The notes under the pieces: generated by a model
Database searches by the model: none
What the model saw: the letters and a program-made list of their open reading frames with translations, nothing else
What the model was told of the DNA's origin: nothing
Origin: JAWLHK01 sp041690355 [NCBI: bacterium]
Lineage (GTDB): Bacteria; J088; JAWLBW01
Length of the DNA stretch: 64,000 nt
Assembly (NCBI GenBank): GCA_041690355.1
Contig: JAWLHK010000018.1
Coordinates: 6,720 to 70,719, forward strand
Direction of reading: 5' to 3'
Shown: positions 19,893 through 30,386 of the stretch, in pieces
Layout of the letters: each line of letters begins with the position of its first letter
Numbering within the stretch: position 1 is the first letter of the stretch
Position numbers and translations under genes: made by a program

Positions 19893-21481
19893 CGGCCCTG
19901 AACCTCGATTTCCGCAAAGACGCGCGCCCCTGGCTGCTCGCGGCGCTGACGGGCGTCCTGCTCGGCACGGCGCAGCCCAAGTTCGACTGGAGCATGCTCG
20001 CCTGGGTGGCCTGGGTGCCGCTGCTGCTCGCCGTGCGCGGCCAGTCGCCCAAGCGGGTCTTTCTGCTCGCCTGGGCGGCCCATGCGGTGGCCCTGGGGAT
20101 CACGCTCTATTGGATCGAAGTCGTCGTGCGCGTCTTCGGGGGCATCACGCCGCTCATCTCGTGGATACCCCTCGCCCTGCTCGTCGCATACACGGCGCTG
20201 TGGATGGCCGGGGCGTTCTGGTGGGCGCGCAGGGTGGAGCTCCGTTACCCCCGCCTGTCCATGTACTGGACGGTGCCGGTTTTTCTCGTGGCGGCCGAGT
20301 GGATTCGCGGCGAGCTGTTCACGGGATTTCCCTGGGGGCATCCCGGCTATGCGCTGGCCGGCTCGCCCACGATCCTGCAGATCGCCGATCTTGCGAGCGT
20401 GCACGGCCTGCTCTTCGTTCTGGCCTTCGCGAGCACGGGCATCGCCGCCCTGATTGAGCGCCTACGCACCGGCCGCGGCGGCGGGCCCGCTCTCGTGGCG
20501 GTTGCGCTCGCCGCCGCCGCCTTCGCTTACGGCGCCTGGCGGCTCGAAGACGTGCGGCAGGCGATTGCCGAGGCGCCGCGCGCGACCCGCGTCGGACTCG
20601 CGCAGGGAAACATCGAGCAGCACCTGAAGTGGAGCGCGGAAATGCGCAAACAGACGGTGAGCATCTATGAGGACCTGACGAAGGCCGCGGTCGCCGACGG
20701 GGCGGAGATTGTCTTCTGGCCCGAAACCGCGGCCCCGTTCTACTTCCGCCCGATGGGCGACGGCGAGAGCGCGCGCATCCGCGAACTGGCCCGGGAGACG
20801 GGGGCTTACGTCCTCATCGGGGCGCCCGCGGCCGAATATCGCGGCGAGCGGCTGCGGTACCTGAACCGCGCTTATCTGATCGACGGCGAGGGAAACACGG
20901 TGGGGCGCTACGACAAGGCCCACCTGGTTCCGTTCAGCGAATACGTGCCCCTCCCGCAGGTCTTCGGGTGGATCGAGAAGCTCGTGCCCGTCGTCGGCAG
21001 CTTCGCGCCCGGCAAGGGGCCCGACGTGCTGGCCGCCGCGGGAACCAGGTTCGGCGTGCTCATCTGCTTCGAGAGCGTATTTCCCGAAGAGGCGCGCCTG
21101 TTCGTGAAGGACGGGGCCGAATTTCTGACGGTCATCACGAACGACGCCTGGTTTCTGCGCACGTCGGCCACGTGGCAGCACATCGGCATGGCCGTCGTGC
21201 GCGCCGTCGAAAACCGCGTTCCCGTGCTGCAGGCCGGGAACACGGGGGTGACGGCGGTCATCGGCGCTGACGGAACCATGCAGGAGCCGTTGCCGATTTT
21301 CGAGCGGGGCTACCGGGTGGCCGAGCTGCCGCTCGTTCGCCAGGCGTCCCTGTATACCGCCTATGGCGATGTGTTTGCTTATGTTACGCTGTTGTTGACC
21401 GCGCTTACCTTCGTGCCGGTCCTGCGCATGCGGCGCGGGGAGACGGCATCCCGGACGACAACAGAGATTCATCGAGGATAG
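19889..21481 (+). CDS. lnt: Apolipoprotein N-acyltransferase
   Basis: Adds the third acyl chain to the N-terminal cysteine of lipoproteins at the inner membrane. I chose GTG 19889, overlapping the previous stop; length 530. There are about six N-terminal transmembrane segments, then a nitrilase-like domain from about residue 225. Catalytic Glu is in EIVFWPETAAPF, Lys in YDKAHLVPFSEYVPLP and Cys in GVLICFESVFPEEAR. A final transmembrane segment lies near the C-terminus. It serves the many lipobox proteins seen elsewhere in the window. Confidence 0.95.
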   Translation: MTALNLDFRKDARPWLLAALTGVLLGTAQPKFDWSMLAWVAWVPLLLAVRGQSPKRVFLLAWAAHAVALGITLYWIEVVVRVFGGITPLISWIPLALLVAYTALWMAGAFWWARRVELRYPRLSMYWTVPVFLVAAEWIRGELFTGFPWGHPGYALAGSPTILQIADLASVHGLLFVLAFASTGIAALIERLRTGRGGGPALVAVALAAAAFAYGAWRLEDVRQAIAEAPRATRVGLAQGNIEQHLKWSAEMRKQTVSIYEDLTKAAVADGAEIVFWPETAAPFYFRPMGDGESARIRELARETGAYVLIGAPAAEYRGERLRYLNRAYLIDGEGNTVGRYDKAHLVPFSEYVPLPQVFGWIEKLVPVVGSFAPGKGPDVLAAAGTRFGVLICFESVFPEEARLFVKDGAEFLTVITNDAWFLRTSATWQHIGMAVVRAVENRVPVLQAGNTGVTAVIGADGTMQEPLPIFERGYRVAELPLVRQASLYTAYGDVFAYVTLLLTALTFVPVLRMRRGETASRTTTEIHRG

Positions 21482-21486
21482 CGATC

Positions 21487-22608
21487 ATGCTGGAACGTGC
21501 ACAGGAATACCGCAAACGGCTCGACGAGCTATGGAGGTATCTTTGACCTCGGCAACAAAGATATCAAGGTCCAGGAGTGGGAAGAGCTGACCAGTCAGCC
21601 TGAATTCTGGAACGATTCGAAGAAGGCCCAGGAGATCACGCGCCTGCAGGCCGAATACAAGCGCGACCTCGAACATTGGCGCGGGCTGTCGGCCAAGGTC
21701 GACGACGCCGAAGTGCTCCATGAACTCGCCGAAGAGGCGGGTGACGAGAATGAATTCGCCGAAGTCGAGAAGCTGTTCGAAGAAGTCGAAAAAGGCGTGG
21801 CCTCTCTCGAATTCAAACGGATGCTCTCGGGAAAGCACGACCACCGCAACGCCCTGCTCATGATCAATTCGGGCGCCGGCGGAACCGAATCGCAGGACTG
21901 GGCTCAGATACTCCTGCGCATGTACATCCGCTGGGGCGAGCGCAAGGGCTTCAAGGTCGAACTGCTCGACGACCTGCCGGGCGAAGAAGCGGGCATCAAG
22001 AACGCGACGATCCGCCTCGAGGGGCAGTACGCCTACGGCTACCTGCGCGCCGAGGTCGGCATCCACCGCCTGGTGCGCATCAGCCCGTTCGACGCCAACA
22101 AGCGCCGCCACACGAGTTTCGCATCGGTTTTCGTCTATCCGGAACTCGACGACGACGTCGAAATCGATATTCGCGACGCCGACATCAAGATGGACGTGTT
22201 CCGCGCGAGCGGCGCCGGCGGGCAGCACGTGAACAAGACGAGTTCGGCCGTGCGCCTGACGCACATTCCCTCAGGCATCGTGGTTGCATGCCAGACCCAG
22301 CGCTCGCAGCACCAGAACCGCGAGCAGGCCATGAAGATGCTCAAGGCGCGGCTCTACGAACAGCGCGAGGAAGAAAAGCGCAAAGAAGCCGAAACGGTCG
22401 AAGCCGGCAAGAAGGACATCGGCTGGGGCAGCCAGATCCGCAGCTACGTCATGCAGCCCTACCAGCTCGTCAAGGATCTGCGCACCGGTGTCGAGACCAG
22501 CAACGTGAACGACGTGCTCGACGGCGACATCGATGAATTCATCGAGGGATACCTCATGGGCAAGCGCAGCGAGCGCGCCATGAACGCCGGCGACGTCGGA
22601 GAAGAAGT

Positions 22609-22612
<4 letters not shown>
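21487..22612 (+). CDS. prfB: Peptide chain release factor 2 with programmed +1 frameshift
   Basis: RF2 ends translation at UGA and UAA. The first 19 codons from ATG 21487 end in CTT-TGA-C (TGA 21544-21546), preceded by GGAGG. That is the classical autoregulatory +1 shift site: the ribosome skips T21544 and continues in the frame from GAC 21545 to 22612. The product is 374 residues. The RF2 anticodon-like tripeptide SPF is in [13 protein letters not shown], and the catalytic GGQ is in [15 protein letters not shown]. lysS overlaps its stop (ATGA). Confidence 0.97.
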
Positions 22613-24156
<1,544 letters not shown>

Positions 24157-24162
24157 GCACCG

Positions 24163-25416
24163 ATGACGTTCGAGTGGATGGTCGGCCTTCGCTACCTGAT
24201 GGCGAAACGGCGCACGGGGTTCATCTCCGTCATCACGGCGATCAGCATCATGGGGGTCGCCGTGGGGGTGATGGCCATGGTCGTCGTGCTGTCGGTCATG
24301 AGCGGCTTCGAGCAGGACCTGCGCGACAAGATCCTCGGGACCTACTCGCACGTGCTCGTCATGCGCTACGGCGGGGGGATCGAGAACCCCGCCGACGTCG
24401 CGAAGCGGACCGAAGCGGTTGACGAAGTCGTCGCGTCGACGCCGTTCATCTTCAGCCAGGCCATGCTATCGACCGACGCCAATGTCGTGGGGGCGGTGGT
24501 GCGCGGGGTTGAGCCGGCGACGCTGACTCGCGTCACCAACCTCGCGAACTACGTCGTCGAGGGCAAGCTCTCCTATCTCGAAGAGCCGCCGGCGGCTGCG
24601 TCGTTCGCGAGCGCCACCGATGTGACCCTGCCCGGGGTCATCATCGGGAAGGAACTCTCCAAGAATCTCGGGGCATTCTACGGCGACGTGCTGACGGTCG
24701 TGTCGCCCACGGGCACGTTGACGCCGGTGGGGATGGCGCCCAAGCTCAAGCGCTTTCGTGTGGTGGGCATCTTCAAGTCGGGCATGTACGAGTACGATTC
24801 GTCTCTCGCGTACATCTCGATCCCCGAAGCGCAGCGCTTCTTCAACATGGACGGCCAGGTGACGGGGCTCGAGCTGCGCGTGCGGAACATCGACCGGGCG
24901 GCGCACGTGTCGCAGGAGGTGCGGCGCCACCTCGGGTATCCCTACTACACGCGCGACTGGATGGACCTGAACCGGAATCTCTTTTCGGCGCTCAAGCTCG
25001 AGAAGATCGTCATGTCGATCATTCTCGTGCTCATCATTCTCGTCGCCGCCTTCAACATCGTCTCGACGCTCATCATGGTCGTCATGGAGAAGGGCAAGGA
25101 CATCGCCATTCTGAAGAGCATGGGGGCGAGCGCGCGGCACATCATGCGCATTTTTCTCATCGACGGCCTCATCATCGGTCTGATCGGTACGACCATCGGC
25201 CTGGTGGCGGGATACGGGCTCTGTATCGGGCTCGAAAAGTACGGGTGGGAGCTGCCGAACGACATTTACTACATCTCGAGCCTTCCGGTGCAGACCTCGG
25301 CCCTCGACTTCATTCTGGTGGCGGCCGCCTCGGTGCTCATTGCGCTGCTCGCGACCCTGTACCCGGCCTGGCGCGCGAGCCGGCTGAATCCGGTCGAAGC
25401 GATCCGCTTCGAATAG
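24163..25416 (+). CDS. Lipoprotein-releasing ABC transporter permease, LolC/LolE type
   Basis: A 417-residue FtsX-like permease that extracts outer-membrane lipoproteins from the inner membrane and hands them to LolA. It has the family N-terminus [46 protein letters not shown] with the first transmembrane helix, a large periplasmic domain (about 55-265), and three C-terminal helices ending in [22 protein letters not shown]. The usual partner ATPase gene lolD is not adjacent; the next gene is a small lipoprotein. One LolC/E-like subunit may serve as a homodimer (LolF-like). Confidence 0.92.
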   Translation: MTFEWMVGLRYLMAKRRTGFISVITAISIMGVAVGVMAMVVVLSVMSGFEQDLRDKILGTYSHVLVMRYGGGIENPADVAKRTEAVDEVVASTPFIFSQAMLSTDANVVGAVVRGVEPATLTRVTNLANYVVEGKLSYLEEPPAAASFASATDVTLPGVIIGKELSKNLGAFYGDVLTVVSPTGTLTPVGMAPKLKRFRVVGIFKSGMYEYDSSLAYISIPEAQRFFNMDGQVTGLELRVRNIDRAAHVSQEVRRHLGYPYYTRDWMDLNRNLFSALKLEKIVMSIILVLIILVAAFNIVSTLIMVVMEKGKDIAILKSMGASARHIMRIFLIDGLIIGLIGTTIGLVAGYGLCIGLEKYGWELPNDIYYISSLPVQTSALDFILVAAASVLIALLATLYPAWRASRLNPVEAIRFE

Positions 25417-25513
25417 CGGCCAGATAGAAAACCACGCCACTCCGCGTTGAACCTGCGGGCGGTTTCGGCTTTAATGAACGGGATTCCGTCCTCTTTTCAA
25501 GGAGATGCGTTGC

Positions 25514-25885
25514 ATGCGGAACCCGCTTTTTCTCGTCGTTGTCCTGCTTCTCTCGTTCACGGCCTGCACGGCGCAGCAGAAAGCGCCCGGCCACACGGTC
25601 GAAGACCTCGTGTCGGCGATGCGGCTTCGCGACGTCCATCGCATCCGCATCGAGCCCAACCCCAAGCAGACGAAGCTGCTCAAGACCCGGGTGGTCGACA
25701 TGTACGTCGGCGGGCAGCAGATGATCGTACTGCAGGCGGCGAGTGACGTTCCGGCCACGAATTTCGTCGATTACTTCGGCACGTACCGGAAACTCGGCCG
25801 CCGCATCCTGACGAACCAGAACCTGCTGCTCATCGTCGACCCGAACGCCCAGAAGGAAATCCAGGAAGCCTTCGAAACGCTCTAG
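25514..25885 (+). CDS. Small putative lipoprotein (123 aa)
   Basis: AAGGAG lies 9 bases before ATG 25514; an ATG 9 bases earlier is too close to it. The N-terminus MRNPLFLVVVLLLSFTACTAQ is a lipoprotein-type signal with cysteine at residue 18. The mature part has Lys/Arg-rich segments (RLRDVHRIRIEPNPKQTKLLKT) and no named domain. It sits about 100 bases after the Lol permease. No function can be assigned. Confidence 0.65.
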   Translation: MRNPLFLVVVLLLSFTACTAQQKAPGHTVEDLVSAMRLRDVHRIRIEPNPKQTKLLKTRVVDMYVGGQQMIVLQAASDVPATNFVDYFGTYRKLGRRILTNQNLLLIVDPNAQKEIQEAFETL

Positions 25886-25902
25886 CTATCCTCGCCCTTG
25901 CC

Positions 25903-25969
25903 GGTAAATCGTCATTCGTAAATTGTCAATCGTCAATTTCCTGGCTCGTCACTCGTAACTCGTCACTTC
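25903..25969. repeat. Heptamer-like ATCGTCA / CTCGTCA repeats
   Basis: CTTGCCGGTAAATCGTC, then CGTAAATTGTCAATCGTCA, then GGCTCGTCACTCGTAACTCG fill the gap before the MscS gene. They match blocks near 3303, 29700 and 30950. Confidence 0.5.
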
Positions 25970-25970
25970 C

Positions 25971-27041
25971 ATGGATGACCTGCTGAACCGAGTGTTTCTC
26001 GGCAACCCGGTGCAGTCCTACCTCACGAGCCTCGCGCTGTTTCTCGCCGGCGTCGTGGCGGTCAAGCTGGCCCAGGTGACGCTGCTGCCCGCCCTGCGAC
26101 GGCTGGCGACCAGGACCGATACGCTGGTGGACGATTTTCTCATCCGGCGACTCAAGAAAGACGTCTCGCCGGCGCTCTATTTCATCCTCTTCTTCGCCGC
26201 CGTGCACCGGCTCGTCCTGAGCGAGCGAGTCTCGGAAACGATTGACGGCGCGTTGACCGTCGCCGTCGGCTTCTTCGCCATCCGGCTCGCCGTCGCGGTG
26301 GTCACGTTTCTCTTCGACCGGCGCTGGCGCTCGGCCGGTGACAGCGAGGCGCGGACGCGGAACCTGGGGAGCCTGCTCTGGCTGGTGCAGGCCGCCGTGT
26401 GGCTCCTCGGTGGCGTGTTCATTCTGGACAACCTGGGCTTCGACATTTCGGCCCTCGTCGCGGGCCTCGGCATCGGGGGCATCGCCATTGCCCTGGCCGC
26501 CCAGACGATTCTTGGGGACCTGTTCAGCTACTTCGCCATCCTCTTCGACCGGCCCTTCGAGATCGGCGACTTCATCATCGTCGGCGACGTGATGGGTAAC
26601 GTCGAGCACATCGGCGTCAAGACGACACGGTTGCGCAGCCTGAGCGGCGAGCAGATCGTCGTCTCGAACCGCGATCTCACCGAATCGCGCGTCCGCAATT
26701 ACAAGCGGATGCAGGAGCGGCGCGTCCTGTTCCGCTTCGGCGTGCTGTACGAGACGCCCGTCGAGCGGCTGGAGCGGATCCCGGCCATCGTGCGCGAAAT
26801 CGTCGAGGACCAGGCCGATACCCGTTTCGACCGGGCGCATTTCGTGGCCTTCGGATCGTCGAGCCTCGACTATGAGGTGGTCTACTACGTGCTTGGTCCC
26901 GACTACAATCAGATGGTGGATATTCAGCAGCGCATCAATCTCCGGCTCCTCCGCGAGCTCTCTACACTCGGCGTCGAGTTCGCATACCCGACGCAGAAGG
27001 TGTTTCTGACCCATGGCGCCGCGTCCCATGACAGAGATTGA
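25971..27041 (+). CDS. MscS-family mechanosensitive ion channel
   Basis: An inner-membrane channel that opens under membrane tension and releases solutes on osmotic downshock. The 356 residues include about five transmembrane segments. The pore-lining TM3 is SALVAGLGIGGIAIALAAQTILGDLFSY, with the Gly/Ala pattern of MscS, followed by the signature FDRPFEIGDFIIVGDVMGNVEHIGVKTTRLRSLSGEQIVVSNR of the beta domain, and a C-terminal alpha/beta part. The gene overlaps the following cupin gene by up to 29 bases. Confidence 0.92.
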   Translation: MDDLLNRVFLGNPVQSYLTSLALFLAGVVAVKLAQVTLLPALRRLATRTDTLVDDFLIRRLKKDVSPALYFILFFAAVHRLVLSERVSETIDGALTVAVGFFAIRLAVAVVTFLFDRRWRSAGDSEARTRNLGSLLWLVQAAVWLLGGVFILDNLGFDISALVAGLGIGGIAIALAAQTILGDLFSYFAILFDRPFEIGDFIIVGDVMGNVEHIGVKTTRLRSLSGEQIVVSNRDLTESRVRNYKRMQERRVLFRFGVLYETPVERLERIPAIVREIVEDQADTRFDRAHFVAFGSSSLDYEVVYYVLGPDYNQMVDIQQRINLRLLRELSTLGVEFAYPTQKVFLTHGAASHDRD

Positions 27042-28152
27042 CGCAACCGTTGCGCGCGCGCTGCGTGCCTCACGCAAGGCGGGCCTTCCCCTGTTCCGCC
27101 TCGGAAGCGCCGAAGCGGTCCGGGACATGGCGCTCACGACCGAAGAGATTCTCGCGCTGGTGAATGCGGGCGTCCCCGCGCATCTCGCGCTGAAGGGCCG
27201 GCAGGACGAGCATCCCGAACCGCGCTCCATTCCCCGGCGCGTGGCCGCGGGCGAGAGCCTCTTTCTCGTTCAGCCGCATGAGTACATGCCAAGGCTGCGC
27301 CGCTGGATCCATCACGCCGGGCGCGCCCTGGGGCTTTCCGGCCGGCCGGTGCGCTCTTTTCTGTTTCTCGTGGATCGCCCGGGGAGACCGGCCATGCCGC
27401 TGCACGATGACGCCGAGAACGAATTGCTCTGGCTGCAGCTCGACGGCGAGCGCTTTGTTCGCTTCGGTCCTCCGGGCGAAGCCGTGGCGCCCGTCCGCCC
27501 GCAGCCCGTGCGCGAGGCCGACGGGCGGCATGGGGGCTGGTTCGAGGGCGGGCTTCCGGCTGGTTCGCTTCTCTATCTGCCGCCGTGGACGCCGCATGCC
27601 GTGCGCTGCCGCAAGCGGTCGGTTGCACTTTCCGTCTACTGGGAACCCGCGCGGGCGGCGGATCGCGTCCCCGCCTGGCTTCACCATCTCGGCCTTGGCG
27701 AAGCGCCGGCAGAGACTCCCGCGCAGCTCGAGCGCCTGCTCACGCGCGCCGCTTCGCATCTCTCGGGCGACGCCGCCGCAGAATGGGGGGAACTGCTGGC
27801 GACCGACGACGGCGCGCGCGATCGTCCTGCCGCCGGGCGGCGCGGCGATCGGGTCGCCGCCTGGCGAGCCTTTTCGGTGCGCGAGGGCAAGGGGAGCTGC
27901 ACGCTGCTCGCCGGCCCCGATCGCGCCCTCACGTTTCCCCGCGCCGTGACGCCTGCGCTGGTCAAGCTCGCTCATTACGGTTCCGCTTCCGTGGGGGAAC
28001 TGGAAGCGGTCGTTCCCGCGCGCTCTCGCGCAAAGCTCCCCTCGCTGCTCGCGGCCCTGCATGGCGAAGGGCTCATCACCTGGGGCGATTTGCCGAAGAT
28101 CGGGGAATTCGCGGTCGACGAGCTGACGGGCGGCGAATTCTCGGCGCAGTGA
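27013..28152 (+). CDS. JmjC/cupin-like protein (379 aa)
   Basis: The central region has the pattern of Fe(II)/2-oxoglutarate JmjC oxygenases of the ribosomal-oxygenase (cupin 4) group: PLHDDAENELLWLQLDGERFVRF (HxD-like metal ligands) and LPAGSLLYLPPWTPHAVR (distal His). A winged-helix-like C-terminus (SVGELEAVVPARSRAKLPSLLAALHGEGLI) also fits that group. The start may instead be ATG 27028; both overlap the MscS gene. The family hydroxylates ribosomal proteins or other targets; the substrate is unknown here. Confidence 0.65.
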   Translation: MAPRPMTEIDATVARALRASRKAGLPLFRLGSAEAVRDMALTTEEILALVNAGVPAHLALKGRQDEHPEPRSIPRRVAAGESLFLVQPHEYMPRLRRWIHHAGRALGLSGRPVRSFLFLVDRPGRPAMPLHDDAENELLWLQLDGERFVRFGPPGEAVAPVRPQPVREADGRHGGWFEGGLPAGSLLYLPPWTPHAVRCRKRSVALSVYWEPARAADRVPAWLHHLGLGEAPAETPAQLERLLTRAASHLSGDAAAEWGELLATDDGARDRPAAGRRGDRVAAWRAFSVREGKGSCTLLAGPDRALTFPRAVTPALVKLAHYGSASVGELEAVVPARSRAKLPSLLAALHGEGLITWGDLPKIGEFAVDELTGGEFSAQ

Positions 28153-28232
28153 CCGCCCGCTGCCTGCATGGCGCCCCCCTCCTTCGCAAGCAGGGGGGAC
28201 CGAATCCAAGGTGTACCTCGCTCTTCCCAGGT

Positions 28233-28269
28233 CCTTGCCGGTCAAGAATCAGGAATCAGGAATTAGGAA
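28233..28269. repeat. Dispersed AATCAGGAATCAGGAAT repeat
   Basis: CCTTGCCGG, then TCAAGAATCAGGAATCAGG, then AATTAGGAATGG lies at the 3' end of the dehalogenase-like gene. Close copies lie at 58863-58915 and 63220-63262. Here the repeat abuts the stop codon, so the last residues (AIPNS) are repeat-encoded. Confidence 0.6.
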
Positions 28270-29083
28270 TGGCGCTCAGCGCTTCGCTGAGCGCCTCCGG
28301 CGCTTCTTCGCTCACAAAGTGCCCCACGTCATCCAGCACCTGCACCTCCGCGTGGGGAAAGATCCGCTGCCAGCGTTCCAGGTTCCGCGTGGAAATGAAC
28401 TTGTCGGCGGCGCCCCAGAGAATGCGGGTGGGTTTCGGCGGAAGCGCGGCAAGGCGCTCCCCGATCGTCCACGTCTCCGAATCCGCCCGGTCAAAGAGAG
28501 CCGTGAGAAAAGCGGCCGTCCCCGTGCGAGAGGCCGGTGTGGGGAACCGGTCCAGATACATGCGGTGGCGTTCCGGCGTCAGCGGCTTCCGTTTTCCCCA
28601 CGCCGAGGGGATCATCACGCGCGCCGAGAAGTTGAAGCGCAGATACATCCAGCGCATGAAGCGCGAGGTCATGAGCCACCGTTGCCTGCGCAGCGACGGC
28701 TCTGCGTCTTCGAGCAGCCAGCCCCAGGTGTTCATCAGCGTCAGACTCTCCACCCGATCCCACCGGGCGGCCGCGAGGGGAAGGGCGATCGGACCGCCGA
28801 AATCGGTGACGACGAGGTGAAAACGCTCGAGCCCCAGATGGTCGAGCAGCGCGGCCAACCGCCGCCGGTGCGCCGTCAGGGAATAGTCGCCGTCGGCCGG
28901 CTTCGCCGAAGCGCCAAACCCGAGATGATCGATCGCCACGCAGCGAAACCGGTCCTTCGATTGCGCGATGGCTTCTGCGAATTCCTGCGAGTTGACCGGC
29001 GTGCCGTGGACGAAGAGCAGGCAGGGGCCGCGCCCTTCATCCACGTACGCGAGCGTTTCTCCGTCGAGGGTCAGGGTCTGCAT
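28256..29083 (-). CDS. Alpha/beta hydrolase of the haloalkane dehalogenase subfamily
   Basis: A 275-residue alpha/beta hydrolase. The start at 29083 follows CGAGGAGAACC. The oxyanion region is LLFVHGTPVNSQEF. The nucleophile elbow reads VVTDFGGPIA, with aspartate where esterases have serine, as in haloalkane dehalogenases; the LMNTWGW motif fits too. The base histidine is near the end in VLDDVGHFVSEEAPE. The halide-stabilising Trp after the nucleophile is Phe, so activity on haloalkanes is uncertain. It is downstream of and overlapped by a marR gene, suggesting repressor control. Confidence 0.8.
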   Translation of the reverse strand: MQTLTLDGETLAYVDEGRGPCLLFVHGTPVNSQEFAEAIAQSKDRFRCVAIDHLGFGASAKPADGDYSLTAHRRRLAALLDHLGLERFHLVVTDFGGPIALPLAAARWDRVESLTLMNTWGWLLEDAEPSLRRQRWLMTSRFMRWMYLRFNFSARVMIPSAWGKRKPLTPERHRMYLDRFPTPASRTGTAAFLTALFDRADSETWTIGERLAALPPKPTRILWGAADKFISTRNLERWQRIFPHAEVQVLDDVGHFVSEEAPEALSEALSAIPNS

Positions 29084-29642
29084 GGTTCTCCTCGTCTTCG
29101 GGGGCATAGGCTTCGAACAGCGACTGCAGCATCTGCTTGAGCTTCCGGTATTCGCGGGCCCCGACCCGTTTCGCCTGGCGCGCTTCGATGGCGCCGATGA
29201 TGCGCACCGCTTCAGTGACCAGGCCGAATCCCTTGTCGCTGAAGGTGATGCGAACGGCGCGGCGGTCGACCGGGTCGGGAGTTCTTACCACGAATCCGCG
29301 CCGCTCCAGCGAGGCGATGGCCTTGCTCACGGCCTGCTTCGTGGTTCCGTTCAGGCGCGCAATTTCGACTGCCGTGCTCCCCTCGGGCCGGATGTACCGC
29401 AGGACATCATGGTCCGCCGCAGTAATGGAGCGGAACTCCGCATGCGCATGCAGGCCGGTGAGCAGCTCGTCTTCGAATGCGCGGAACAGGAGGATCAGGT
29501 GGCGCGCGAGCGGCTGCTCGTCATTCGGGCGGTCGACGCGGATGCGCTGGAGGACCTCACCCCCGTCGGCGCTCTCGCGCCGTCGACCCCTCTCCTTGCC
29601 AAGGAGACGGGTGGGACGTTTCGGAAGGCGCTTGGAAGGCAT
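29037..29642 (-). CDS. MarR-family transcriptional regulator
   Basis: A 201-residue winged-helix repressor from ATG 29642. The core LILLFRAFEDELL...AADHDVLRYI...STAVEIARLNGTTKQAVSKAIASLERRGFVVRTPDPVDRRAVRITFSDKG is typical. The N-terminal ~30 residues (PSKRLPKRPTRLLGKERGRRRESADGGEVLQ) are unusual and coincide with a dispersed repeat. The gene overlaps the hydrolase start by 47 bases and is presumably its regulator. A palindrome sits inside its promoter. Confidence 0.9.
   Translation of the reverse strand: MPSKRLPKRPTRLLGKERGRRRESADGGEVLQRIRVDRPNDEQPLARHLILLFRAFEDELLTGLHAHAEFRSITAADHDVLRYIRPEGSTAVEIARLNGTTKQAVSKAIASLERRGFVVRTPDPVDRRAVRITFSDKGFGLVTEAVRIIGAIEARQAKRVGAREYRKLKQMLQSLFEAYAPEDEENHADPDPRRRNARVRG
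29555..29610. repeat. Dispersed CCTCACCCCCGTCGG repeat inside marR
   Basis: CCTCACCCCCGTCGGCG, then GCGCCGTCGACCCCTCTCC, then TTGCCAAGGAGA matches copies at 58776-58832, 63112-63193 and 63952-64000. Here it is read in frame on the minus strand as part of the N-terminal extension of MarR. Confidence 0.8.
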
Positions 29643-29648
29643 GCACTG

Positions 29649-29678
29649 ATAGTAAACCAGGTTGACCGAATAGTCAAC
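29649..29678 (-). promoter_or_regulatory. marR promoter with overlapping palindromic operator
   Basis: On the minus strand, TTGACT (29677-29672), 17-base spacer, TACTAT (29654-29649); the start codon lies 6 bases further, so the mRNA is predicted leaderless. The palindrome GTTGAC-N6-GTCAAC (29661-29678) covers the -35 and spacer, a typical MarR autorepressor position. Confidence 0.7.
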
Positions 29679-29696
29679 TTGATTGCCCATTTGGTT

Positions 29697-29782
29697 CTGA
29701 GTTCGTTACTCGTCCACTCGTCACTCGTAACTTGTCACTCGACGCTCACTAGTAAGTCGTCCCTCGTCACTCCAGAAACGCC
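29697..29782. repeat. TCGTCACTCGTAACT-type short tandem repeats
   Basis: Degenerate units of ACTCGTC / ACTCGTA, about 7-8 bases each, run through the gap between marR and the following plus-strand gene. Similar runs lie at 25944-25969. Confidence 0.6.
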
Positions 29783-29816
29783 CCCCGCGTGCCCACAGGT
29801 GTGCTATGTTGATCGT

Positions 29817-30338
29817 ATGGAACCCGTATGCCGGATCTGTGAGACAAGTGTCGAGAATGACAGGCTTTTTCCGGACATCTGCGGGTCCTGCGCCCGCTAT
29901 GACTGGGGCTTCTGGCGGCTGCTCAAGGTGGCCCGCTATGGGATGTTCGTCGGCGCGCTCGTGGGCATCTTCTGGGTCACGGGGATGGACCGGGCCGGGT
30001 TCGCGCATCCGACGCTGCTGCTCGCCGTCGGCGCGGTGATCGGGGCGCTCGTCGGGCGGGCCGCCACCGAGGGGGCCGCGAGCTTCGTCTTCCAGCAGTA
30101 CCTCATGCACGTCCGCGAAGACCTGGCGGAACACGAGCGTGCGCAGGAGGCCGAAAAGTTCTTTTACGTGGGCATGCTGTCGGCGTTTCAGGGCAAGACG
30201 CAGTACGCCGTGCGTATGCTCAAGCTCGCCCGCGATCACGGCTGGGCGGGCTGGGACCGCCTCACCGCCGATCCGCAGTTTGCGGCCTTCTGCCGGTTGC
30301 CGCAGGTGCGAAGGATCATGGAAACCCCCACCGGGTGA
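29817..30338 (+). CDS. Zinc-ribbon membrane protein of unknown function (173 aa)
   Basis: The N-terminus MEPVCRICETSVENDRLFPDICGSCARYDWG has two CxxC pairs, a likely treble-clef or zinc-ribbon. Two transmembrane segments follow (MFVGALVGIFWVTGM and LLLAVGAVIGALVGRAA), then a soluble helical tail resembling a TPR unit (EKFFYVGMLSAFQGKTQYAVRMLKLARDHG). TGCTATGTT lies 6 bases before ATG 29817, suggesting a leaderless transcript. The last codons and stop (ETPTG) fall inside an inverted repeat belonging to the adjacent DUF559 cassette. Confidence 0.6.
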   Translation: MEPVCRICETSVENDRLFPDICGSCARYDWGFWRLLKVARYGMFVGALVGIFWVTGMDRAGFAHPTLLLAVGAVIGALVGRAATEGAASFVFQQYLMHVREDLAEHERAQEAEKFFYVGMLSAFQGKTQYAVRMLKLARDHGWAGWDRLTADPQFAAFCRLPQVRRIMETPTG

Positions 30339-30372
30339 TGGTGTTGCACCGGACTCCCCCAGGGGGGAGTGG
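30320..30372. repeat. Left inverted repeat of the DUF559 cassette
   Basis: GGAAACCCCCACCGGGTGAT, then GGTGTTGCACCGGACTCC, then CCCAGGGGGGAGT. Its reverse complement matches the copy at 30821-30873 over most of its length. It contains the 3' end of the upstream gene. Confidence 0.75.
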
Positions 30373-30386
30373 GCAAGTGAACCTTT

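Noticed and set aside
28968-29816. Long plus-strand frame upstream of the zinc-ribbon gene
   Set aside because: It is antisense to marR and the hydrolase and has no start context; the real gene starts at 29817.
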